DNA from: Aurelia coerulea
Taxonomy: Eukaryota > Cnidaria > Scyphozoa > Semaeostomeae > Ulmaridae
Reading direction: 5' to 3'
Assembly: GCA_039566865.1 (NCBI GenBank)
Contig: CM076956.1
Location: forward strand, 11,109,511-11,173,510
Length of the DNA: 64,000 nt
Below the pieces are notes generated by a model that searched no databases, was not told the DNA's origin, and worked only from the letters and a program-made list of their open reading frames with translations. Each line of letters starts with the position of its first letter. The first letter of the stretch is position 1. The translations under genes were made by a program, and so were the position numbers. Positions 60,101 to 64,000 of the stretch are shown piece after piece.

Positions 60101-62956
60101 CTCGCAGCACTTCAACGGAACTGCGCATTGGTTTATCTTCGCGTTTCATATCGCCCTTGCTTCACCTTCACCAATAGCAATAACTACGAACTTGCAATCA
60201 GTCTAATTGAAATCCGCCTTTTCATGGCTCCCTGCCAAGCAGTCACCACGTTGCCGTAAATCCACAGGTCTGTTTGATTCGGTGCAAAATTTTTGACACT
60301 TATTAACACACACGGCATGCGACACTTCGCTGGAAACCCGGAAAAGTTGGATTGATTTTTGTCTCATTTATTTGGAAGGAGATGTTGATCTTTCGTAGAA
60401 TTCAGTTTAACGTTTCGTATTTCCGTTACAGAAAGCCAAAATTTACTTCAAAGAGTACAGAAGTGAGGATCTGACTCGTTGGGATTTGCTTCAATTAATC
60501 AATAAATGGTTCATTGTAATCGTCATAAGTGACTGTTTAGCAATCACTGGCTCATTCTTCAAGTTACTGATCGATTCCAGGGTGAGAAAACACATTATGA
60601 TTATTTAAAAAACTCTTCTGATTATTGTTGAACAGGGCTTAAAGGTTGCCTGCAGCGAAAATTTGTCATGATGCAAATGAATAGCACTGTCGAATTATTA
60701 GAAATTCTGTTTAAATGTTTTTAGTATCTCACTTCGTTTTCAAGTTATCCACTTACTTTAAAGCTTTTATGTCGCTATGTAAAGATAATGGCAGACATTT
60801 CAAGGGAATGTAAGCATATAAAAGTGGCTCAAGCCACTTGCCGCCAAACTCTAGCCAATCAGATCTTGGTATTTCCTGTTGACATAGATCAGTTACCCAA
60901 ATAAGGTGCGGCACGTGCCATAGTCTTTTGTCTTTGCACGGCTAATCTTATCGAGGGCTTATATATGCTTAGATTCCCTTTAATCATTTGTCACGAGAGA
61001 GCGTAGCGTGCGGAGCTCATGAACGCGCGGTTTCTTTTGATGTCTCCTCCATTTCCAGCAACAACACCACTAGTTCGCGCCTTAGTTCATCCGTTCACAA
61101 AGCAGGTGATTGTCGAATGAGCAAAACGAGGCTGCCGGTCTTTATATAGCGACGTAAAAGCTTTAAGTATCAACTGATGTCGTCATTTTGTGTGCAAATT
61201 GCTAGGATAATATATGGAAATATAGCTGTATCTTATCTTTGAAAGGCTACAGTTGCTCAGTTGCAAGAAGCAGGTCAGTTGAGCTCAGTGAATGCAATAT
61301 GAATTGTCTCATGAATTAAGATGATATTTAGAAAGGCTTGCTAATTTAGAACAATTTTTGATTGGATTTCTCTTCGGAAAAACAGGACAGATAATGTTAC
61401 AATAGAACTCGCTACTTTGTATTCACACCTAGATACAAAGCAATTTATGATTGCAGACAAAGGGATATCCATGCTCAGTTGGTCAAGACATAAACAAAAA
61501 CAAAGCAAGCTGCAAAAATTGCCCTGAAACTCGGGTCGCTAGCGCGCTTGTTGTGCATTTCAGAAATGATTTTCAAGAGCAAATATTAGCACATATCGAA
61601 AGAAGAAGGATATATTTAAACTTCTGCCTCGGGCATTTGATCTTTTTCGTACAGAAGCTGAGCAGTAAGTGTTTTAATTACACCTAAAAAGTACGAGAAT
61701 TGAATCACCTCCCAATTGGCTTCTGCACAAAATAAATAAAATGCCCGAGGCAGGAGTTTAGACACATTCTTCTTCTTTCGATATGTGCTAAAATTTGCTC
61801 TTGAAAATCATTTCTGAAATGCACAACAAGCGCGCTAGCGACCCGAGTTTCAGGGCAATTTTTGCGGCTTGCTTTGTTTTTGTTTATGTCTCAACCAACC
61901 GAGCATGGAATTCCCTTTGTCTGCAATCACAAATTGCTTTGTATCTACGTGTCAATGAAAAGTAGCGAGTTCTATTGTAACATTATCTGTCCTTTTTCTT
62001 CGGAAACGCTTATGGGAAGAATACTAGAAATTATCAACATGTAGTACAGTTACCTCAAGTAAAAACAGAATTTGGTCGCAAAGGTTTTTATTACCTGGCA
62101 GGAAGAGAATTTGATATGATTTACCATTCAGTGCCAGAAAGATTGAATCAAGACTTGCTTTTAGACGATTTCTTGAAAATTATTTTACCATGTGAAAATA
62201 TTTTACTTTTGGATTGGACCCGATTGGAGTTTGTGTGATTATTTTTAGATCTTTTACTTTTAATTGTAAATACTTAAGTATCAGGACCCCCTAATGATAA
62301 CAGTATATATTGTACTAATAGTTCGATTATTTCTATTATTACTATTATTACAAAATAATAATTATTATTATTAGAATTAAATGTTCTGTTCTGCAAATCC
62401 TTAGACGGCTATTGGGCGGGTGTCTTTTCTCAAAGGTCTTGGTTCCAATAACAGATACTGGGAGTCATCTAAAACTTAAAAACTTTCTTTTAACTGTGGT
62501 GGCGGTAAATGCTATTTCATTGTTTGTAATATAATTTGGCATGATTTTTGCTTAGGTTGTGTAAATATATTGTCATGTAAATAAGATTTTTAAAATGTAT
62601 AAATACTTGGCTGTCCTCTGGTTTAGTTTAACTGAAGAAGATTTTTATCGAAACGTTTTGAAATAAACAGTGGTGTTTTTATATTTTATGTTCTGTTTAT
62701 ACCAGATGGTGGTTTAGTTTATATATTATTAGAATTACTATTATATTATTATTACTAATATTGTTATTATTATTTTTTGAAGATTTGCATTTTGGCAGAG
62801 CTTATATTTTACGTGATCTTGCCATCCAATCTGATGAGATATTTTTCTTTGTAGGACATAACATATTATAACCAATGCAGCATTATATTTGGCATGGCTG
62901 TTCTTCTTGTTTGGATTGGACTTTTAAGATTCCTCACATATCTGAAAGCATATAAC
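39017..62956 (+). CDS. Mucolipin (TRPML) cation channel, 5' two thirds
   Basis: Firm exons: 39814-40194, 41912-42073, 45795-45945, 46487-46556, 48339-48435, 52282-52378, 52646-52761, 60432-60581, 62855-62956, all GT/AG and phase-consistent, giving 442 aa from the 39814 ATG. Mucolipins are endolysosomal Ca2+/cation channels gated by PI(3,5)P2. Seen: basic N-terminus before S1 (KYRKGRKPWKL), S1, a luminal polycystin-mucolipin domain with four cysteines in the human-like contexts (YCTRY, VCVPI, SECFRF, NGCNTY) and sequons NAS and NGS, S2 (FDIIAVLVCALSCLLCLRSV), S3 (NKWFIVIVISDCLAITG), S4 (LLVWIGLLRFLTYLKAYN). S5, pore and S6 are beyond 64 kb. A possible extra N-terminal exon is at 39017-39162. 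Confidence 0.93.
39163..39813. other. Mucolipin first intron / 5' UTR
   Basis: ATTATAG/GGGAAGAG at 39762 looks like an acceptor for a 5' UTR exon. An in-frame TAA (39787) precedes the 39814 ATG. No repeat recognised. Confidence 0.4.
39814..40194 (+). CDS. Mucolipin exon: N-terminus to S1
   Basis: 127 codons, MNNENSTVHRVLKRLASLKM.. to KYRKGRKPWKLAIQILKIVI. Donor GTGAAT. The MRHKLEYHFMTPFEKYRKGR stretch aligns with the phosphoinositide-binding N-terminus of TRPML1. Confidence 0.92.
40298..40898. mobile_element. CCGGGTGCGCC MITE, TA TSD
   Basis: CCGGGTGCGCCAAAATAAAC at the left, complement GGCGCACCCGG at the right; TA at 40296-40297 and 40899-40900. Long arms as in the copies at 20295 and 48550. 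Confidence 0.92.
40951..41080 (+). mobile_element. Partial TTAA MITE
   Basis: TTAAAGGCATTGAGTCATGA followed by TAAATAGACC matches the left end of the element at 8831. No right end seen. Confidence 0.5.
41180..41552. mobile_element. TTAA MITE, AGGTGATCT ends
   Basis: TTAA at 41180 and 41549; AGGTGATCTGAAAAGCGAAA pairs with the complement of TTTTCGCTTGAGATCACCT. Paralogue at 60646-61380 is interrupted by another element. Confidence 0.88.
41912..42073 (+). CDS. Mucolipin exon: S1 end, luminal pore-loop region
   Basis: 54 codons, phase 0. HLFVQGWKGDTFISYYSRQE aligns with the HLFLLGYSDGADDTFAAYT region of human TRPML1. Confidence 0.93.
42246..42695. mobile_element. CAGTAA..AAGAACC element
   Basis: CAGTAAACACCCACAGATAA at the left and complement CAGTAAAAACGTGTGTATAA at the right. 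AAGAACCTAGTG phrases recur inside. Same family as 63641. Confidence 0.8.
42700..43280. other. Mucolipin intron, no firm feature
   Basis: Nothing recognised; the short minus-strand frame at 42972-43169 has no family match. Confidence 0.4.
43283..44658. mobile_element. CCGGGTGAGCC element, host of a nested element
   Basis: CCGGGTGAGCCAGAAAAAAG pairs with the complement of AACTTTTTTCTGGTTCACCC; TA at 43281-43282 and 44659-44660. Split by 43437-44228. Confidence 0.9.
43437..44228. mobile_element. CCGGGTGTCTAAAA MITE nested in the 43283 element
   Basis: TA at 43435 and 44229. CCGGGTGTCTAAAAAAAAAG pairs with GTACTTTTTTCTGAGACACC. Arms pair for 200 bp or more (AGGTCAAAATTTGGAGTGCA / GTGCACTGTAAATTTTGACTT). 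Confidence 0.9.
44662..45328. other. Mucolipin intron, repeat-like A-rich block
   Basis: 44870-45010 is A-rich and resembles a minus-strand retroelement tail. 45140-45280 is C/A-rich with repeated GGCCCA/CCCACGGAGCCC. No family assigned. Confidence 0.35.
45329..45753. mobile_element. CAGCGGGTACCCGC / CAGTAAATACCCGC element, TA TSD
   Basis: CAGCGGGTACCCGCAAATAA pairs with the complement of TTATTTGCGGGTATTTACTG; TA at 45327 and 45754. Interior TTTCTTAT phrases. Ends 41 bp before the exon at 45795. Confidence 0.9.
45795..45945 (+). CDS. Mucolipin exon: luminal domain
   Basis: Encodes FLKVRDLAIGNYDYLWYDNA, then SFSPMKYCTRYREFENGSTL: first luminal Cys and sequons NAS and NGS. Acceptor TTCTCAG, donor GTATGG. 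Confidence 0.93.
46031..46320 (+). pseudogene. LINE 3' end in mucolipin intron
   Basis: VTAGDRAFTSASPHLWNRLP then YALRATDSLDTFKCRLKTHL and a TAG at 46169. GDRAF..A.P.LWN.LP..+R...SL..FK..LKT.LF is the standard LINE ORF2 C-terminus. The 3' tail has GGCGCAATATAAATGCC and a (TTAT)n run. Confidence 0.85.
46487..46556 (+). CDS. Mucolipin exon: luminal domain, second cysteine
   Basis: 70 bp, phases 1 to 2. Encodes VCVPIKTSSFDPSNLVLRED and YFQ, matching the TDCIQVDP context of TRPML1. Confidence 0.9.
46683..47182. mobile_element. 'CCGTTGG' family MITE, copy
   Basis: GGTGTAGAATTCAATGCCC left, ATTTTACACCCACC right; TGCCGTTGGGCTTTG and ACAACGGTAGAATTATAG pair; central TTTGATGACGTCACATCCTC. Confidence 0.8.
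47185..47668. other. Mucolipin intron; decayed CCGGGTGTCCC-type remnant
   Basis: 47470-47660 (GGGGTCCCAATAAAAGAAAT, CCGTTCGAAAAATCGCG) resembles the left arm of the 28382 element; the right arm is missing. Confidence 0.4.
47669..47835 (+). mobile_element. tRNA-derived SINE
   Basis: TAGTGGTGTAATCCTCTGAC, TTTGCTGCC, degraded box B GGGTGCAATGCCC, GAGCGTCATGACAAGGGGTC, CAGCGCTTGGCGCT, AACTTCACC. Same family as 13341 (opposite strand) and 59375. Confidence 0.8.
48127..48399 (+). repeat. Tandem duplication of intron end plus start of a mucolipin exon
   Basis: Two copies with a 143-144 bp offset: 48127-48256 and 48271-48399. Each has AATAGTGCTCCTCC, a pyrimidine-rich tract, an AG acceptor (before 48196 or 48339) and GTTGAT(G/T)CGATCGAATTGAGG coding start. 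The junction carries a 10-bp stem GTACGGAGGA / TCCTCCGTAC. Confidence 0.92.
48339..48435 (+). CDS. Mucolipin exon: luminal domain, third cysteine
   Basis: 97 bp from acceptor CTCTTGTAG to donor GTAAGT. Encodes VDSIELRFKLKSIYLAGLKL and RKSECFRFDIT, aligning with VTIHFRLKTINLQSL..DCYTFS of TRPML1. The first copy (48196) lacks the 3' half and would run to a stop at 48357. Confidence 0.9.
48550..49551. mobile_element. CCGGGTGCGCC element, long copy with foreign centre
   Basis: TIR CCGGGTGCGCCAAAATATAC at the left; GGCGCACCGGG at the right; TA flanks. The arms (48550-48875 and 49270-49551) match the 600-bp copies, but 400 bp of unrelated sequence lie between, with a minus-strand open frame (48956-49279, 107 aa). 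Confidence 0.8.
49690..50512. mobile_element. GGGCCGGGTTGTTCAAA MITE, host of a TTAA element
   Basis: GGGCCGGGTTGTTCAAACC near 49694 pairs with the complement of TTTTGAACAACCGGACCC near 50511; GATTAGC / TATTAGCC motifs lie inside. Split at 49767-50473. Confidence 0.7.
49767..50473. mobile_element. TTAA element, AGGGGCCTGTGCAAG ends
   Basis: TTAA at 49767-49770 and 50470-50473. AGGGGCCTGTGCAAGATAGA and GAGCCTTTGCG are exactly complementary to the right end. 699 bp; minus-strand frame 50159-50461 has no match. Piggybac/Kolobok type. Confidence 0.9.
50523..50720. mobile_element. Small palindromic MITE
   Basis: GATCCTGGTCTATGATTTAC pairs with GTAAACCATGGACCAGAATC; TTGCTATTGAAAT with ATGCCAATGGCAA. 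About 200 bp. Confidence 0.55.
50986..51492. mobile_element. 'CCGTTGG' family MITE, diverged copy
   Basis: GGTGGGTATGAAATTCTATG left and TGGAATTTTACAC right; CTGCCGTGGAAA pairs with TTTCCACGGCAG. The centre has AGAAATTTGAAGACGTCATAG. Confidence 0.75.
51599..51880. repeat. 12-bp minisatellite, about 23 copies
   Basis: Unit GG(T/A)TACCTGTAT/G with few variants. It is 12 bp long, so every frame stays open on both strands (for example (NHTG)n on the minus strand); the long ORFs here are artefacts. It lies in a mucolipin intron. Confidence 0.93.
51885..52281. other. Mucolipin intron, no recognisable feature
   Basis: No repeat partner or exon seen. Confidence 0.4.
52282..52378 (+). CDS. Mucolipin exon: luminal domain, fourth cysteine
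   Basis: 97 bp, acceptor CTCCAAAG, donor GTGGGT. Encodes IKIDNSKNDGRLPVSLTSKP and NGCNTYQK; matches ITFDNKAHSGRIPISLETQ of TRPML1. Confidence 0.92.
52646..52761 (+). CDS. Mucolipin exon: S2
   Basis: GDEVVTKSLQAFDIIAVLVC and ALSCLLCLRSVFKSIKLAK. Acceptor ATTTTTAG, donor GTAAGA; phase completes the Gly codon. Confidence 0.93.
52765..53470. other. Mucolipin intron, no recognisable feature
   Basis: Nothing identified before the G-rich element at 53472. Confidence 0.4.
53472..53792. mobile_element. G-rich element, CCCGGGG type
   Basis: Head GTACTTGACTTAAATTTGTA and tail AAGTACCCCCC as in 15756. Flanks GTGTGGTA and GTATGGCA are a degenerate 8-bp TSD. The body resembles 16022-16328 closely, so these two copies share a recent source. 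Confidence 0.85.
53879..54113. repeat. Two-copy tandem repeat, 115-bp unit
   Basis: GGCAAAACCAGAAGTGCATA (53879) and GGCAGAACCAGAAGTGCATA (53994) begin near-identical units ending CTTCTTTTTTCAA. Few mismatches, so recent. Confidence 0.9.
54115..55183. other. Mucolipin intron, no firm feature
   Basis: GGGGGTGTGGGGGTGAGACACCCCC at 54627-54651 is a strong local palindrome. The rest is unassigned. Confidence 0.4.
55186..56546. mobile_element. TA-flanked G-rich TIR element (GGGGTAAAGTGAAC type)
   Basis: GGGTAAGACGGGGTAAAGTG pairs exactly with the right end. TA at 55184-55185 and 56547-56548. The phrase GGGGTAAAGTGAACTA occurs near 55194, 55213, 55604 and, inverted, near 56320, 56344 and 56520. 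1361 bp, no transposase frame. Confidence 0.92.
56906..57925. mobile_element. G-rich TIR element (GGGTGGGGTAA type)
   Basis: GGGTAGGGTGGGGGTAATGT pairs with the complement of CTTACCCCACCCTACCC. Left flank TA, right flank TT. Inner CATTACCCCACCTGG near 57545 and AGACCCACTTTATCCC near 57882 repeat the subterminal motif. Same architecture as 34184 and 55186. Confidence 0.82.
57930..59370. other. Mucolipin intron, mostly unassigned
   Basis: 59068-59140 has four loose repeats of TTCATCACTGCACA. (CAA)n microsatellite at 59309-59338. A CCCCTAGAGCCCCC motif near 58823 is isolated. Confidence 0.4.
59375..59840 (+). mobile_element. tRNA-derived SINE split by a G-rich element
   Basis: Left part to 59450 (CATACCCGGGAGAGCCCCAC, GAGCATCATGG) and right part from 59773 (GACTCGATTAG, CAGCGCTTGGCGCT, AACTTCACC) match the continuous SINEs at 13341 and 47669. 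Confidence 0.85.
59451..59772. mobile_element. G-rich element, CCCGGGG type, perfect 8-bp TSD in a SINE
   Basis: GGACTCGA at 59443-59450 and 59773-59780. The uninterrupted SINEs carry one copy of this site. The interior is a ~30-bp repeat (TATACCAATTTTCCGAAAAA; later ACCAAAATCGTGAAAATCGA). Confidence 0.95.
59845..60431. other. Mucolipin intron, no recognisable feature
   Basis: Weak inverted similarity of GGGCGATATGAAA (59842) with GCGTTTCATATCGCCC (60140-60155) suggests a decayed ~300-bp MITE. Confidence 0.45.
60432..60581 (+). CDS. Mucolipin exon: S2-S3 linker and S3
   Basis: 50 codons: KAKIYFKEYRSEDLTRWDLL, INKWFIVIVISDCLAITGSF, FKLLIDSR. Acceptor CGTTACAG, donor GTGAGA. Confidence 0.94.
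60646..61380. mobile_element. AGGTGATCT-family TTAA element, truncated and interrupted
   Basis: TTAAAGGTTGCCTGCAGCGA, ATGCAAATGAATAGCACT and TTCAAGTTATCCACTTA match 41180-41300; after the nested insert it resumes GTATCAACTGATGTCGTC. No right TIR seen. Confidence 0.75.
60762..61162. mobile_element. TTAA MITE nested in the 60646 element
   Basis: TTAA at 60758-60761 and 61163-61166. AGCTTTTATGTCGCTATGTA pairs with the complement of TATATAGCGACGTAAAAGCT. The empty site is visible in the paralogue near 41295. Confidence 0.9.
61381..61996. mobile_element. ~600-bp palindromic element, 10-bp TSD
   Basis: TCTTCGGAAA at 61371-61380 and 61997-62006. The arms of about 290 bp are nearly perfect complements (GACAGATAATGTTACAATAG; GATTGCAGACAAAGGG; CGGGTCGCTAGCGCGCTTGT). 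Same family as 22853 and 24070. Confidence 0.92.
62050..62238 (+). pseudogene. Probable LINE ORF2 C-terminus
   Basis: LPQVKTEFGRKGFYYLAGRE then FDMIYHSVPERLNQDLLLDD, ending in TGA. The T..G++.F.Y.....FN.LP..+R pattern is common at non-LTR ORF2 ends. 3' flanks are (ATT)n-rich. Confidence 0.5.
62330..62780. other. (ATT)n-rich intron with CTGAAGAAG..CGAAACG motif
   Basis: ATT microsatellites at 62332-62385 and 62722-62777. CTGAAGAAGATTTTTATCGA followed by AACG (62631) resembles the motif common near Penelope-like and LINE 3' ends. Confidence 0.4.
62855..62956 (+). CDS. Mucolipin exon: S4
   Basis: 34 codons: DITYYNQCSIIFGMAVLLVW then IGLLRFLTYLKAYN, matching the YDVCSILLG..LLVWVGVIRYL block of TRPML1. 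Acceptor CTTTGTAG, donor GTAAGA. Last exon seen before the window ends. Confidence 0.94.
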
Positions 62957-63640
62957 GTAAGAACTGTTCCGTTTGCTGTTTAAACAATTCTTACTGGTCG
63001 CCCGAAAACTTTATGGCCAGTTTGCCTGGAGATGCCTGCAAACACTGGCGAAAAAATCTTACATTGTTTTTGCATAGTTTTTCTCTTTGGAAATAAAATT
63101 GAACAACCCTGTTAGAGATACACATATTCTTATCTTATACGAAACCGCTTTTTTAAATTCTTTACAAGATAAGCGACAGATATGTGCTTTCCACCATCTC
63201 ATAACAAGGGCCTTTGGACAATATTTATCAACATTGATCGTCCTAAATCCTTTAGGTGAGACACAAAGATGGCTATAGTGTTAATTACCTATACAATCGT
63301 TGTGCAAGTGGATTGTGCTTTCTCTGCTTATTCTGAAATGCAACAGTCTTCTTCTGCGCAGTAATATTCGGTATGATTTTAATGGTGGTTGGAGTTGCTT
63401 TACTTCGAGTTGGCCTGTAGACTGTTTTATATCGAGGAGAACACAGGGAGAAGCAGAGAAAACACTTGCACTACGATTGTGTAGGTAATCAACACTTTAA
63501 CCATCCTTATTTGTCACGAAAATGATTTTGGACGATCAATGTTAAAGCGCCACTAAGGCCACATAAATATCGTCCAAAGGCCCTTGATCGTAGACCTTCA
63601 GAGACAATGTAAATTCTGCTATGTTCGCTCAATCAATTTA
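62957..63640. other. Mucolipin intron, no recognisable feature
   Basis: No S5 or pore-coding exon found; palindromic hints around CCTTTGGAC (63212 and 63578) only. Confidence 0.4.
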
Positions 63641-64000
63641 CAGTAAAAACCCGCATATAAGAACCTAGTGGATTAAGAACCTACAGGCTGAAATTTTACA
63701 ATTAAACCCCAATTATATAAGAACCCATCCAGCCTGGAATTTGAAATAGGTTCTTATTTTTAGAGAGCATGGGGTGTTATTCACAACAGAAGTTTGTGGA
63801 AGAATAAAAAATGTTTATATTACCTGATGAGAAGCTTTTTAAAGATTTTATCTGGATTATATAAACATTTCGGATTCTTCCACAAATCTCTGTTGGGAAT
63901 ATCTCATAAACTCAACTGATGTGAACTGACAGTAAATAATAGGCCTGAAGTTTGAATCTGAAGAAAAGAAATTCCTGAAAGCCATGAATAAAATAAGAAC
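63641..64000. mobile_element. CAGTAAAAACCCGC element, cut by window end
   Basis: TA then CAGTAAAAACCCGCATATAA; AAGAACCTAGTGGATTAAGA as in 42246. By comparison it should end about 90 bp past the window. Confidence 0.8.

Noticed and set aside
1..64000. CRISPR arrays, operons, prokaryotic promoters
   Set aside because: The direct repeats seen are satellites or element interiors, and genes are intron-split; the window is eukaryotic.

Overview
This window is eukaryotic. Real coding sequence comes only as short exons with GT/AG junctions and matching phases, separated by AT-rich introns packed with small DNA transposons, SINE/LINE remnants and minisatellites. The two recognisable gene families are animal ones: an excitatory amino acid transporter (SLC1) pair and a mucolipin (TRPML). 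The dense non-autonomous DNA-transposon load suggests an invertebrate, perhaps marine (cnidarian, hemichordate or similar). I cannot name the species.

Layout. (1) 1-10.3 kb: an off-window G-rich element, a 185-bp tandem repeat, then the last three coding exons of SLC1 gene A (1411-1605, 2668-2802, 9825-9993); its 7-kb last intron is inflated by transposons. (2) 10.3-17.5 kb: intergenic repeats. (3) 17.6-31.2 kb: SLC1 gene B, a same-strand tandem paralogue. Eight proposed exons join without a phase error into 625 aa; the first exon is the least certain. Both copies keep the Arg and Asp residues of TM8 expected of acidic amino acid transporters. (4) 32.4-33.3 kb: an unrecognised two-exon gene of about 184 aa. 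(5) 33.4-38.5 kb: intergenic, mostly DNA elements. (6) 39-64 kb: the 5' two thirds of a mucolipin gene (N-terminus, luminal domain with its four cysteines, S1-S4); S5, pore and S6 lie beyond the window.

The transposon content is the main unusual feature. Target-site duplications (TSDs) can be read for many elements. They fall into classes: 8-bp TSD (CCCGGGG/CACGGGG-ended palindromic elements with private internal repeats, plus CAGTGGTG-type hAT elements), TA TSD (CCGGGTG.., CAGGGTGTCCC.., CAGTAA..CCCGC.. and a G-rich GGGGTAA group), TTAA TSD, a TTA-flanked Harbinger-like element, and a 10-11 bp TSD family of ~600-bp near-perfect palindromes. Several insertions are nested, so relative ages can be read directly.

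Genes and repeats meet in several places: a palindrome 24 bp past a 5' splice site of SLC1-B, G-rich elements about 80 bp before 3' splice sites in both SLC1 genes, a hairpin element just after the SLC1-B stop codon, and a tandem partial duplication of a mucolipin exon with a second usable acceptor.
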